Below, piece after piece: positions 19,366-28,349 of a stretch of 64,000 bases of DNA. Every line of letters starts with the position of its first letter. The stretch's first letter is position 1. The notes below the pieces were generated by a model. It saw nothing but the letters and a program-made list of their open reading frames with translations. It had not been told where the DNA came from and ran no database searches. Position numbers and translations under genes: made by a program. Where the stretch lies: assembly GCA_028823345.1 (NCBI GenBank), contig JAPKBR010000003.1:62001-126000 (forward strand). The letters run 5' to 3'. Source of the stretch: Planctomycetota bacterium (GTDB lineage: Bacteria; Planctomycetota; UBA1135; GCA-002686595).

Positions 19366-19455
19366 GGAGAGGTGGCAGAGCGGCTGAATGCGCGACATTG
19401 CTAATGTCGTGACCTCGTAAGGGGTCCGGGGGTTCGAATCCCCCCCTCTCCGCCA
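19366..19455 (+). tRNA. serV: tRNA-Ser (anticodon GCU)
   Basis: The acceptor stem GGAGAGG pairs with CCTCTCC, followed by discriminator G and an encoded CCA. The anticodon arm CGACA-TTGCTAA-TGTCG gives anticodon GCT. The long variable arm and the TTCGAAT T-loop are as expected for a serine tRNA of 90 bases. It is a second, different serine isoacceptor, about 9.5 kb from tRNA-Ser(UGA). Confidence 0.95.
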
Positions 19456-19577
19456 GGGCCTTCCCCTGGTTTCCTGGCAGGCCGGTGCCGCCTTGGCCCC
19501 GCCCAGGTGGGCTTTCCGGCCCCGCCAGCCATTTATCTGATTCGTTTTCCTCCCGGACAAAAGGCATCCTCTGCCCC

Positions 19578-20108
19578 ATGGATCATCCCACGAACCAAGA
19601 TCCCCGGTCGAGCACCTCTGCGCGACGCCTCCCCAAATCCCGAGGGCCTCTTTTATTCGCGCTGCTCCTTGGCCTTGGGGCCTGCACGCCGATTCGCACC
19701 CTGACCATCGAATCAAACCCCAGTGGTGCGACGGTTCGACTCGATGAAGCGATGGTTGGGCAAACCCCGCTAGTCTTGCCCTTTGACCACCACGGCTCAC
19801 GCCGGGTCAGCATCTACCTGGAGGGTTATCAGGTCTGGACAGAAATCACCGAGATCAAAACCCCTTGGTGGGCGTACTTCCCCCTGGATCTGATCAGCGA
19901 TCACCTGATCCCCTGGCAATTGCATGATGAACACAAGGTCCATGCGGCCATGACCCCCGGCAGTGGAGCCCCTTTGGTTACCGGGTGGGATCAATTCATC
20001 GAACACACAAGGAAAGTACACGCCGAAGAGCGCAGCCGGTCGCTGGGCACCGCAGACCCTTTGACGCAAAACAATCAAGACGCCGATCCATCGGTCGACG
20101 AACAGTGA
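19578..20108 (+). CDS. PEGA-domain lipoprotein
   Basis: The start is set at the ATG at 19578, 31 codons inside the ORF-track frame, because the upstream part has no family features and partly overlaps the tRNA flank. The 176-residue product has a lipoprotein signal ending LLLGLGAC, so Cys would be the lipidated residue. It is followed by a PEGA domain: RTLTIESNPSGATVRLDEAM and GQTPLVLPFDHHGSRRVSI, ending LEGYQVW. PEGA domains are carbohydrate-binding-like surface modules of unknown role. The stop overlaps the murD start as GTGA. Confidence 0.8.
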   Translation: MDHPTNQDPRSSTSARRLPKSRGPLLFALLLGLGACTPIRTLTIESNPSGATVRLDEAMVGQTPLVLPFDHHGSRRVSIYLEGYQVWTEITEIKTPWWAYFPLDLISDHLIPWQLHDEHKVHAAMTPGSGAPLVTGWDQFIEHTRKVHAEERSRSLGTADPLTQNNQDADPSVDEQ

Positions 20109-21445
20109 CCGCAACCCGAGGACGCGCACTGGTCATGGGACTCGGCCTCTTCGGAGGGGGCGCAGGAGCCGCACGGTATCTGGTCCACAAGGGATGGGAT
20201 GTTCTGGTCACGGATCTGCGCTCGGAAGAAACCCTCGCCGCTGGCGTGGAGCAGCTCGAGGGGATGACCCTCAACATGCGCCTCGGTTGCCACGAGGAAG
20301 CGGATTTCCGGGAAGCAGATCTGGTGGTCGCCAACCCTGCAGTGCGCCCCGACAATCGCTTCTTGCAGATTGCGCGGGAAAGCGGCGCGCGCATCACAAG
20401 TGAATTGGAACTCTTCCTGGAATCCGTACCAAGCCGTCTGGTTTTGATCACCGGCACTGCGGGCAAGAGCTCCAGCGCCAGCTTCCTGGTCACCCTCCTT
20501 GAGGCAAGTGGGCAACAAGCTCACCTGGGGGGCAACATTGGGCGCAGCTTGCTGGGAGCGCTCGCGACCCTTGGCCCCGAGGACATCGTTTGCCTTGAGG
20601 TCTCCTCCTATCAACTGGAAGCTCTGGAATTGAAATCCCACCCGCGGGTGGAATTGGTGGCTATTACCAATGTCTCCGGCGACCATCTGGAACGCCATGG
20701 GAGCCTGGGGGAATACGCCCGGGCCAAGGGGCGCATCCTGGGCCTAGGCGCGGAGGATGCCACCGCTGTCCTGCCCCGTGACCTTCGGACCCAAGCAGCC
20801 TTTGCCACAACACTGAGGACTCTCGACCACCCGGGTTCAGGATCGGATGGGGCTCAGCTCGAGCTCCCTCGGGGCCCAATCTCCATGGAGCACTTACCGC
20901 TTCTGCCTGACTTTCAGCGCGCCAACGTACGCCTGGCTATGTTGCTGGGCAGCTGCCTGGGCCTGACCCGCGAGCAATTGGAAGAGGGCCTTGCCCACCT
21001 GAAGCCTCCCCCTCACCGGGCCGAAGAACTCGGTCACTTCGGCGGTATCCGGGTGGTCGACAATGGCATTTCCACGACCCCTGAAGCGACCCTCGTGGTG
21101 CTCGAAGGAGAACCAGAATGCGTGACTCTTCTTTTGGGAGGCGAACCCAAACAAGGACTGGCCTTTGATCCGTTGATTGAGGCCTGCGCCCGTCGCGGGG
21201 ATCGCCTGCTGCTTTACGGCAAGGCCGCCGAATCGATCCACGCACTCTGTTCCAAGAACGGGATCGAAGCCCACCGGGCGGACTCCTTTCAGTTGGCGGT
21301 CTACGGCGCCCTGGAAAAGACCCCGGCAGGGGGCACCCTGTTGTTTTCCCCAGGATGCGCGAGCTTCGACACCCATAAGAATTTTAAAGACCGCGCCTTG
21401 GCATTCCGGCGCCTGCTACCACCGGCCGACTCGTCCGGCATTTAA
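20105..21445 (+). CDS. murD: UDP-N-acetylmuramoylalanine-glutamate ligase, MurD family
   Basis: The 446-residue enzyme adds glutamate to UDP-MurNAc-L-Ala in peptidoglycan synthesis, using ATP in the cytoplasm. The GTG at 20105 overlaps the PEGA stop, so the 40 extra residues in the track are dropped. Motifs present are the Rossmann start VMGLGLFGGGAGAARYL, the P-loop GTAGKSSSASFL, NVSGDHLERHG, YARAKGRI with the carbamylated Lys position, and the C-terminal SPGCASFDTHKNFKDR. The usual NDSKATN is DNGISTTPEAT, so the substrate-contacting Lys is replaced by Ile. Such forms might be MurD2-like, adding L-Glu, but this is uncertain. The gene stands alone, outside any mur/dcw cluster. Confidence 0.85.
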   Translation: MTATRGRALVMGLGLFGGGAGAARYLVHKGWDVLVTDLRSEETLAAGVEQLEGMTLNMRLGCHEEADFREADLVVANPAVRPDNRFLQIARESGARITSELELFLESVPSRLVLITGTAGKSSSASFLVTLLEASGQQAHLGGNIGRSLLGALATLGPEDIVCLEVSSYQLEALELKSHPRVELVAITNVSGDHLERHGSLGEYARAKGRILGLGAEDATAVLPRDLRTQAAFATTLRTLDHPGSGSDGAQLELPRGPISMEHLPLLPDFQRANVRLAMLLGSCLGLTREQLEEGLAHLKPPPHRAEELGHFGGIRVVDNGISTTPEATLVVLEGEPECVTLLLGGEPKQGLAFDPLIEACARRGDRLLLYGKAAESIHALCSKNGIEAHRADSFQLAVYGALEKTPAGGTLLFSPGCASFDTHKNFKDRALAFRRLLPPADSSGI

Positions 21446-21458
21446 CCCTGACTCGATC

Positions 21459-22319
21459 ATGAAGACCAGCTCCGCCACCATCCAAGCGCTCATGCAGCAA
21501 GCTCACCAACGAGCGTTGCAACTGCACGCGGACTCCTTGACCCTTGAGCACCTCTTAGAGGCTACTCTCGCCAACGAAGACTCCGCCGCCTGCCAAGCGG
21601 TGACCTTCGCATTTGCCGATCCTGAAACCCTCGGCCAAGAAATCCTCGCCATCGCGAACGGCCTGATGGTAGTGGGCTCCAAGGCGGTGTTGCCCTTCAG
21701 CCCTCTGGCCGTGAAGAGCCTGTACCAAGCACGTGAGTCAGCCGCAAGTCGCGGAGCCACGGCGGTGCTTCTGACCGATGTGCTCGAGCACGCCTATGAA
21801 TACGCACCCGATGAAATCTGCAAGGACTTGTCCCAGGCTGGATTGTCCCTGACTTCGCTGCGCCACGAGGACGAGAGCGGCGATTGCCTGGTGGATAAGG
21901 GCCCCCTGTTCCGTCACTTTCACAATGACACACGCCGGTGCTTGTCCCTGGCATGCAAGGTCGCGGCCCAAGAGAAGCTAGAGGCTATTTCCCCGGCGCA
22001 CTTAATCCTGGGAGCCCTTTCCGCAGCAGACGCGAGAGAACTGGCCGGCTTGCGCCTAAGCGCTGCCCAACAGATATTGCGAGGCCGCAGCGCCGACCTC
22101 ACCGCTCCCGAGGAACGGCAGCTGCAGCCCGAGGGCAATCTGCAGGCCTTGCTGCAGAGTCTGGGAGACGACGCGGACAGCCTGGACCTCCTGCTGGCCT
22201 GCCACCAGCACGGTTCCCCTGAATTACAGGCGGCCCTTGCTCGTCACAAGATCAGCCCGGAACTGCTTCAGAGGGCCCGTGGGGCCTGGCAAGACGAGTC
22301 TCCCCAGACTGACGGTTGA
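21459..22319 (+). CDS. Stand-alone Clp N-domain-like protein
   Basis: The 286-residue frame starts at the ATG at 21459, 13 bases after murD; the longer track ORF overlaps murD and is discarded. The protein resembles the Clp_N repeat domain of ClpA/ClpC. I see three helical units: ALMQQAHQRALQLHADSLTLEHLLEATL, then LAVKSLYQARESAASRGATAVLLTDVLEH, and then RRCLSLACKVAAQEKLEAISPAHLILGALS. No AAA+ module follows. It lies just upstream of mcsA and clpC, so an adaptor, decoy or substrate-recognition role for ClpC is plausible. The last 70 residues have no family features that I recognise. Confidence 0.7.
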   Translation: MKTSSATIQALMQQAHQRALQLHADSLTLEHLLEATLANEDSAACQAVTFAFADPETLGQEILAIANGLMVVGSKAVLPFSPLAVKSLYQARESAASRGATAVLLTDVLEHAYEYAPDEICKDLSQAGLSLTSLRHEDESGDCLVDKGPLFRHFHNDTRRCLSLACKVAAQEKLEAISPAHLILGALSAADARELAGLRLSAAQQILRGRSADLTAPEERQLQPEGNLQALLQSLGDDADSLDLLLACHQHGSPELQAALARHKISPELLQRARGAWQDESPQTDG

Positions 22320-22378
22320 TCTGGAGTACTCGGCGGCTTATTCCTGGTAGACTCAATTGCTCAGCCACGCCCCAAATC

Positions 22379-22939
22379 ATGACCCTCTGCCAATCCTGCA
22401 ACAACAACCACGCCACCGTGCATGTGCTCGGCGTGGAGGAGTTCCGTGGGTTCAAGGCTGCGGAGAACAAGGTCAACGTGGAGCACCTGTGCGAAACCTG
22501 TGCTGGCGCCAAGGATGTGCCGTTTGCCATGCCCGCCACGAAGCAGCTGCAAAATATCTGGGAGCTGCTCAGCCAGAAGGCCCAGGGCGCGTCCACGGCC
22601 CCGAACAAGGCTCCCCTCAAGAGCTGCAACTCCTGCGGCACGGACGTCCAGACCTTTCAACGAACGGGCCGTCTGGGCTGCGAAGAGTGCTACGAAGCCT
22701 TCGCCGACGAGCTCTCGGACATCTTCGACCGCATCCACGGAGCCACCGCCCACGCGGGCCGCAGCCCTGGGGAAGACCCCGCGACTTTCGAGCGCCGGGC
22801 GCGTGTCGAGGGCCTCGAGCGGGAGCTGGAGGCTGCCATCGAGCAAGAAGCCTACGAGCGGGCCGCAGGAATTCGCGACGAATTGAAGGGTCTTGGGGAC
22901 TCCGAAGAAGGCGCAACGCCCGCCCCCGAAGCCTCGTGA
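22379..22939 (+). CDS. mcsA: McsA-like zinc-finger protein with UVR motif
   Basis: The 186-residue protein has the McsA plan. There are two CxxC zinc sites at the N-terminus (LCQSCNNN and LCETCAG), then CNSCG and LGCEECYEAF, and a C-terminal UvrB/UvrC-type helical motif, RVEGLERELEAAIEQEAYERAAGIRDELK. In Firmicutes McsA activates the protein arginine kinase McsB and works with ClpC. The start is the ATG at 22379; the track start at 22316 is inside the preceding stop region. The neighbours are the Clp-N protein upstream and clpC 276 bases downstream. No mcsB or ctsR is in the window. Confidence 0.85.
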   Translation: MTLCQSCNNNHATVHVLGVEEFRGFKAAENKVNVEHLCETCAGAKDVPFAMPATKQLQNIWELLSQKAQGASTAPNKAPLKSCNSCGTDVQTFQRTGRLGCEECYEAFADELSDIFDRIHGATAHAGRSPGEDPATFERRARVEGLERELEAAIEQEAYERAAGIRDELKGLGDSEEGATPAPEAS

Positions 22940-23068
22940 CCCCCGTCCTAGCCCCCAGTTGGGCAAAGAACCTCTCCCTGACCGAGATTTATCCGCCACC
23001 CCCAAGTGGGTACTTTTTTCGGCATTCCTAGGGCTCAAGGGCCCTCTAGGGCATCTCGAGTGGACTTT

Positions 23069-23209
23069 GCATAATGTTTCGCTGCAACCCACGACTACCG
23101 CCACCACGAGTTCCTCAGCATGGGCTCAACCGTTTGGCCTTGAACGCCGAAAAACCTAGACCAAGAGCTTCCCACCGACGCTCTGTCCCACTCACCTCCC
23201 CTATATAAA
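23069..23209 (+). promoter_or_regulatory. Candidate promoter elements upstream of clpC
   Basis: Two AT-rich boxes stand out in this GC-rich gap. One is an extended -10-like TTTGCATAAT at about 23066-23075. The other is TATATAAA at 23202-23209, only 7-14 bases before the clpC ATG. Neither has a good -35 hexamer. If the second is used, the message would be almost leaderless. No CIRCE or CtsR-type operator is visible. Confidence 0.3.
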
Positions 23210-23215
23210 AGCAAC

Positions 23216-25744
23216 ATGTTCGATCGTTTCACTGACCGCGCCAAAAAGGTGATGAACCTCGCCCGCCAAGAGGCGCAACGGTTCAACCATGAGTACCTGG
23301 GCACCGAGCACGTGCTGCTCGGCCTCGTTCAAGAGGGATCAGGCGTCGCTGCCAATGTGCTCAAGAACATGGGCATCGACCTGACCAAAATCCGTATGGA
23401 GGTCGAGAAAATCGTGAAGACCGGCCCCAGCATGGTCACCATGGGCCAGCTCCCCTTCACCCCGCGGGCCAAAAAGGTGCTTGAGCTTTCCATGGAGGAA
23501 GCGGGCAGCCTGGGTCACAACTACATCGGAACCGAGCACCTGCTGCTCGGTCTGATCAAGGAAAACGAAGGCATCGCCGCACAGGTACTGCTGAACCTCG
23601 GCATCAAGTTGCAAGACGTGCGCGATGAGGTACTCGATTTCCTCGGCGCCGAAACCGGCGAAGATGACGACGATGAGATCTCGGTGGACGAGCCCACCGG
23701 CGGTGGCGCTGGCAGCCCCGCAGGCAAGAGTAAAACCCCTGCCCTGGACTCCTTCGGCCGCGACCTAACTGAACTCGCCAAGGGTGGACGCCTGGATGTG
23801 GTGATCGGACGCGAGCAAGAAATCGAACGCGTGGTCCAGATTCTCTCACGACGCACCAAGAACAACCCTGTGTTGTTGGGCGAGCCCGGCGTGGGCAAGA
23901 CCGCGATCGTCGAGGGCCTGGCCCAGATGATCATCGACAACACGGTCCCCGAAATTCTGCGCGGCAAGCGCATCGTGGTTCTGGACCTAGCTCTGATGGT
24001 TGCGGGCACCAAGTACCGCGGCCAGTTCGAAGAGCGTATCAAGGCCGTGATGACCGAAGTGCGCCGGGTCAAGGACGTGGTGCTCTTCATCGACGAGCTG
24101 CACACCCTGGTGGGAGCCGGCGGCGCTGAAGGCGCCATCGACGCCTCCAATGTGCTCAAGCCCGCCCTCTCCCGCGGAGAGATCCAGTGCATCGGCGCCA
24201 CGACCCTCGACGAATACCGCAAGCACATCGAGAAAGACGGCGCTCTAGAGCGTCGCTTCCAGTCGGTCAACGTGGAACCCCCCACCCCGGACCAAGCCAT
24301 CGCAATCCTCATGGGTTTGCGAGATCGCTACGAAGCTCACCACAGAGTGTCCTACACCGATGATGCCCTTAAGTTGGCGGTGGAGCTTTCCACCCGTTAC
24401 ATCAATAACCGTTTCCTGCCGGACAAAGCCATCGACGTGATGGACGAGGCTGGTGCCCGAGTGCGCATCAAGGCCATGGTTCCCCCGCCCGACATGCGCG
24501 AATTGACCGAGAAGATCGAGCACCTCGAGCGTGAAAAGGACGCTGCGGTGGCCGGTCAGGACTTCGAAAAGGCCGCCAGCCTTCGCGATGATGCTTACCA
24601 GCTGAAGCGCAAGAAGGAGGAGACCCAAGCCGAATGGCGCCAGGAGCAATCCGACAAGGAGCAAGTGGGTGAAGTGGACACAGATGTGATCCAAGAAACG
24701 GTCTCAAAAATGACCGGCATTCCGCTCACGCGCCTCGAGAAGGCTGAACGCGAGCGCCTCTTGCAAATGGAAGCCGAAATGGGCCAGGTGGTCATCCACC
24801 AGGACGCCGCTATCAACGCGATCGCCCGTTCCGTTCGCCGTTCGCGCTCGGGACTCAAGGATCCGCGTCGCCCCATGGGCTCGTTCCTGTTCCTCGGCCC
24901 GTCGGGCGTGGGCAAGACGTTCCTTTGCAAGCAACTGGCCAAGTTCATGTTTGGTGACGAAGACGCTGTGACCGTAATGGACATGAGCGAATACATGGAG
25001 AAGCACAACGCATCCCGCCTGGTCGGTGCGCCTCCGGGCTATGTGGGCTACGAAGAGGGAGGCCAGCTGACCGAAAAGGTCCGCCGTCGCCCCTACTCCG
25101 TGGTGCTGCTCGACGAAATCGAGAAAGCACACCCGGATGTGTTCAACATGCTGCTGCAGATCATGGAAGAAGGTCGCTTGACCGACTCCTTCGGCCGCCA
25201 TGTGGACTTCCGCAATGTGATCGTGATCATGACTTCCAACCTTGGCTCCGCCCAGATGAAGACCAGCTCGACCCTGGGCTTTGGACGCACGGACAAGTCG
25301 GACCTGAGCGAGACCGATCAACGCAAGAAGATCGAGTCCGACGTGATGGTCGAAGTGGAACGCCACTTCCGTCCTGAGTTCCTGAACCGTCTCGACGAGG
25401 TCGTGATCTTCAACTCCCTAGTCAAGGAAGACCTGGTGCGGATTGTCGAGCTGCAATTGGACGAAGTGTCCAAGCGTCTTGCCCAGCACGATGTGGACCT
25501 GAAGCTGACCCAGAGCGCAAAATCGTTCCTGATCGAAAAGGGATTCCACCCGGATTACGGCGCGCGTCCCCTGCGACGGGCCATCGAGCGGCACGTGGAA
25601 GATCCCCTGGCGGAACACCTCCTGCGCGGAGAAGCCGATGCGGAACGCAGCATCTGGGTAGACTTCGCCGAGGGCGCGGATTGCCTGCGCTTCCTGGACG
25701 AAGAGCCCGCTGCTCCCAAGAAAAAGAAGACCAAGGCCAAGTAA
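23216..25744 (+). CDS. clpC: ATP-dependent Clp protease ATPase subunit ClpC
   Basis: The 842-residue AAA+ unfoldase delivers proteins to ClpP. The layout is textbook ClpC. A double Clp_N repeat (1-145) has [14 protein letters not shown] and [14 protein letters not shown], followed by an acidic, glycine-rich linker. The first AAA+ domain has Walker A GEPGVGKT (222-229) and [19 protein letters not shown]-type middle region carries [20 protein letters not shown]. The second AAA+ domain has GPSGVGKT (about 561-568), then [13 protein letters not shown] and [18 protein letters not shown]. The length is slightly above the usual 810-820 because of the linker. There is no SD before the ATG. The clpP partner is not in the window. 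Confidence 0.97.
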   Translation: MFDRFTDRAKKVMNLARQEAQRFNHEYLGTEHVLLGLVQEGSGVAANVLKNMGIDLTKIRMEVEKIVKTGPSMVTMGQLPFTPRAKKVLELSMEEAGSLGHNYIGTEHLLLGLIKENEGIAAQVLLNLGIKLQDVRDEVLDFLGAETGEDDDDEISVDEPTGGGAGSPAGKSKTPALDSFGRDLTELAKGGRLDVVIGREQEIERVVQILSRRTKNNPVLLGEPGVGKTAIVEGLAQMIIDNTVPEILRGKRIVVLDLALMVAGTKYRGQFEERIKAVMTEVRRVKDVVLFIDELHTLVGAGGAEGAIDASNVLKPALSRGEIQCIGATTLDEYRKHIEKDGALERRFQSVNVEPPTPDQAIAILMGLRDRYEAHHRVSYTDDALKLAVELSTRYINNRFLPDKAIDVMDEAGARVRIKAMVPPPDMRELTEKIEHLEREKDAAVAGQDFEKAASLRDDAYQLKRKKEETQAEWRQEQSDKEQVGEVDTDVIQETVSKMTGIPLTRLEKAERERLLQMEAEMGQVVIHQDAAINAIARSVRRSRSGLKDPRRPMGSFLFLGPSGVGKTFLCKQLAKFMFGDEDAVTVMDMSEYMEKHNASRLVGAPPGYVGYEEGGQLTEKVRRRPYSVVLLDEIEKAHPDVFNMLLQIMEEGRLTDSFGRHVDFRNVIVIMTSNLGSAQMKTSSTLGFGRTDKSDLSETDQRKKIESDVMVEVERHFRPEFLNRLDEVVIFNSLVKEDLVRIVELQLDEVSKRLAQHDVDLKLTQSAKSFLIEKGFHPDYGARPLRRAIERHVEDPLAEHLLRGEADAERSIWVDFAEGADCLRFLDEEPAAPKKKKTKAK

Positions 25745-25767
25745 GCCTCGGCCTCTAAGGACTGATC

Positions 25768-25804
25768 CAGCGAGGGTCGCCACTACCGGTGGCGACCCTC
25801 GCTG
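25768..25804. terminator. Strong hairpin between clpC and the converging DUF6288-like gene
   Basis: CAGCGAGGGTCGCCAC, loop TACCG and GTGGCGACCCTCGCTG form a perfect 16-bp stem, 24 bases after the clpC stop and just before the stop of the opposing gene. There is no long U-run on either side, but the strength and position fit a bidirectional terminator. Confidence 0.75.
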
Positions 25805-25808
25805 TTCA

Positions 25809-27338
25809 TTAGTCGAAGGCCTTTCCGGTGATATGCAGGCTCTTCATCGGAATCGAAAAGACCAAGGCGGTCATCGCCGTGGCAGAAAGACGCGAGTCTG
25901 CCCCATAGCCAGAGTTGTCCCTGTTCGGCTGGTAATAGAACGAGCCGTCCGGACATTGGGAAAGCACGAACCACCAGCGATTGGCATCCATCAGGGTCCT
26001 GAAGCTCTTGGGTCGAACGTTGGCCGCGAGAGCTCCGTAGACCATACCCATGATTGGCGAAGCATGGGTGTCCGGGAAGGTTTCGGGGTGCATCCCAATC
26101 ACCCCCGCATGGGAGCGAGCGCGGGAAGCGTAAACCCGATTGGAATAGGGGCTTAGGAAATTCGCGATGCCTGCTGCACCGGTCCTTCCCATGTCCGCCC
26201 AGTTCTGATTGCCTGCAACTTCGTCCTTGTACCACAGGTAACCGTTCTTGCCGGTCCCCCGGGCTAGGAAGGCGTAGGCGGCATCGTGTCGCTCACGATC
26301 CACCTCAATGCCACAGTGACTCATGAGTGCCAAGGCCAGTGCGCCCTGACCGGTGATCATCGAGATCGGGCCATAACCCTCAAAGCCAGGGTTGTGGCCC
26401 CAGCCCCCGTGGGAATCAAGGGGGCCCTTGGGCTGGGATCCGGGATGGGTGTCCTTGGACTCCTTGGCTAACTGAGAGATATCCATGTACTGGGTGCTCA
26501 TCAAGAAGTCATAGACCTCTTGCAGTTCCGGCAGCAACCATTTTTCCTTAGTGGCCAGGTAGTACTCCCCCATCACGATGGCGGCTCCGGTGTAACGCCA
26601 ATTGATCAACCACGAGTCATCTTCAGCACTGGTGGTGCGCGCGTGCATGCGGACATTCTTCTCCACTGCGGCTAGGTGCTTCCGGTCGCCGCTGGCCAAG
26701 AGCGCTAAGGGTGCATGCACGTCATGGACCGGTGATCCCCAGGACCCATCTTTGCGTTGATTCTCAATCAAATAGCTATAGACATCCCGGCGGACAAGTT
26801 CACTCTTGGCACAGTCGGCTGGAAAGGTTTTGGAGAAAACCCCATAGCGCGTCCCAAGGGGTAACTTCACCTTCAGGACTTCCTTGCCGCGCAACAGTCC
26901 CACTTCAAGCCGCCCCTTGTTCTTCTTGCCCTTCTTCTGACTTTTCTCCAATGCCGCGGCGAACTCCTGCATGGGTCCTGCCCCACCAAACACATCCATG
27001 CCATAGCCATTGCGGTGCTCCACCACAAACAGACGCCCCCCCGCACCGGTGATGCGATCCCCAACACGCACCAAGCCTTCGGCCGGGGAGTCCTTGAGTA
27101 TCCCCTTGACCAACAGCTGCTTAGGCGAGTCCGCAATCAACTGCACCCGGATCCCGCTGATCCCCAGATTGTAGTACCAGCCATCCATGTCCTTGTCCGG
27201 CCCACGGTTCGCACCCTGAGTCCAGGGGCGTCCGTCCGGGTGGTAATGAACCTGGCCGATGGTGGGAGCGCTCAGTTGAAGCGCCAAGAGAACAGCGCCG
27301 CAACGCAGGATGGATTTGCTCAGATGAAAATTGCACAT
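25809..27338 (-). CDS. Exported PDZ plus alpha-toroid protein (DUF6288-like)
   Basis: The ATG at 27338 is chosen; the 197 extra track residues are antisense to the neighbouring HEAT gene. The 509-residue protein has a signal peptide (SILRCGAVLLALQLSAPTIGQ) and then a PDZ-like domain with LLVKGILKDSPAEGLVRVGD. Next comes a toroid of paired helices resembling terpene cyclase or prenyltransferase alpha-alpha barrels: YSYLIENQRKDGSWGSP, STQYMDISQ, HDAAYAFLARGTGKNGYLW and WWFVLSQCPDGSFYYQPN. The QxxDGSW-like phrases are typical of that fold. I recall this layout as DUF6288. No function is known; a sheltering or binding role in the periplasm is the safest statement. Confidence 0.75.
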   Translation of the reverse strand: MCNFHLSKSILRCGAVLLALQLSAPTIGQVHYHPDGRPWTQGANRGPDKDMDGWYYNLGISGIRVQLIADSPKQLLVKGILKDSPAEGLVRVGDRITGAGGRLFVVEHRNGYGMDVFGGAGPMQEFAAALEKSQKKGKKNKGRLEVGLLRGKEVLKVKLPLGTRYGVFSKTFPADCAKSELVRRDVYSYLIENQRKDGSWGSPVHDVHAPLALLASGDRKHLAAVEKNVRMHARTTSAEDDSWLINWRYTGAAIVMGEYYLATKEKWLLPELQEVYDFLMSTQYMDISQLAKESKDTHPGSQPKGPLDSHGGWGHNPGFEGYGPISMITGQGALALALMSHCGIEVDRERHDAAYAFLARGTGKNGYLWYKDEVAGNQNWADMGRTGAAGIANFLSPYSNRVYASRARSHAGVIGMHPETFPDTHASPIMGMVYGALAANVRPKSFRTLMDANRWWFVLSQCPDGSFYYQPNRDNSGYGADSRLSATAMTALVFSIPMKSLHITGKAFD

Positions 27339-27548
27339 GATGGTGGTCTCGGGGGTGATCCCCCAGAGGCAGGAGCAAGGTAGCGCGGAACAGCCAACGG
27401 GTCCAGCCCTGCGAATCGGGCAGGCCCATCCGCGTTTGGAGCACCCTTGGGCCGGCCTTTCCACTTCGGGACGGATCCAATCGTCACCCTTGACCAAATT
27501 CTGGGTTAGAGTCAGGTCCGGGGTAGGCACTAGACGCCTCGAATCATC

Positions 27549-28349
27549 ATGCAAGCAATCCTCAGCCTCCTCCTCATTGTCCCCCTTGCTCAGGCCCCCG
27601 CAGATCCAGCGAGCGATCTGCGCGAACAAGCCGAGACCGCCGTGGAGCGCATCGACAAAGCGTTCAAGAACAAAACCATGGAGCCCTCGCAGAAGGGAAA
27701 TGCCCTGCGTGCGGAATCCGGAGTGCTTCACGAGTTGGTGATCAAGCGCATCGCCAAGGAGCTCGGGGACAAGAAACCCCTGATCCGTGATGCGGCTGTG
27801 GAGAGCCTCGGCACCATGATCCACACCGAATCCCTCAAGGCCCTCTTGAAGCACGGCAAGCGCGACCGCAAGCAGATGGTCAAGCAAGATGAGTACCACG
27901 TGGCTTGGATCAAGGCGATCGGGCGGCAACAGGATGAGGAAGCTCTCGATGCTTTGACCAACAAGCTATTCACCTATCCCACGGCCGCCGTAATCCAGGC
28001 ACGTGTTTTTGCAATCGGAAACATCCGCTCCGTGAAGAGTGTGGACACCCTTATCCAACTGATGACGGTCACCGATGCGCGCAGGGTCAACAACCACATG
28101 CCCAACCTGCAGACCGCTCTGATTCGCCTGACCAGCGTGGATCTCGGCGTGAATGCACAGAGTTGGGCTGATTGGTGGCGCACGTCCAAAAAGACCTTTC
28201 AGATCCCCAAAGAACCACCTGTGATGAAGAAACAAATGCAGGCCCGCTGGGATCGGTTTTGGGGCTACGAACGCACCTACGATCGCAACGCTAAACGCAG
28301 CAAGCGCGGGCAGGATCCGGAAGACGACCCAGATGGCGGCGGGAATTGA
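27549..28349 (+). CDS. Exported HEAT-repeat-like protein
   Basis: The 266-residue protein starts MQAILSLLLIVPLAQAPADP, a short signal peptide. Helical repeats of HEAT/armadillo type follow: KKPLIRDAAVESLGTMIHTESLKALLK, YHVAWIKAIGRQQDEEALDALTN and VIQARVFAIGNIRSVKSVDTLI. The tail is lysine- and arginine-rich and ends DPEDDPDGGGN. No catalytic motif is seen. It is divergent from the PDZ/toroid gene and overlaps the DUF309 start as TTGA. Confidence 0.7.
   Translation: MQAILSLLLIVPLAQAPADPASDLREQAETAVERIDKAFKNKTMEPSQKGNALRAESGVLHELVIKRIAKELGDKKPLIRDAAVESLGTMIHTESLKALLKHGKRDRKQMVKQDEYHVAWIKAIGRQQDEEALDALTNKLFTYPTAAVIQARVFAIGNIRSVKSVDTLIQLMTVTDARRVNNHMPNLQTALIRLTSVDLGVNAQSWADWWRTSKKTFQIPKEPPVMKKQMQARWDRFWGYERTYDRNAKRSKRGQDPEDDPDGGGN

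Noticed and set aside
9742-19455. Two tRNA-Ser genes as possible integration sites flanking an island
   Set aside because: No integrase, direct repeat of a tRNA 3' end or change in gene style is visible between them.
20075-20698. 207-residue minus-strand ORF
   Set aside because: Antisense to murD, which has the full set of ligase motifs.
22940-23215. Search for a CIRCE or CtsR operator before clpC
   Set aside because: No TTAGCACTC/GAGTGCTAA pair and no CtsR-like heptad repeat is present.
27339-27929. N-terminal 197-codon extension of the PDZ/toroid ORF
   Set aside because: It is antisense to the HEAT-like gene, and a signal peptide begins at the ATG at 27338.
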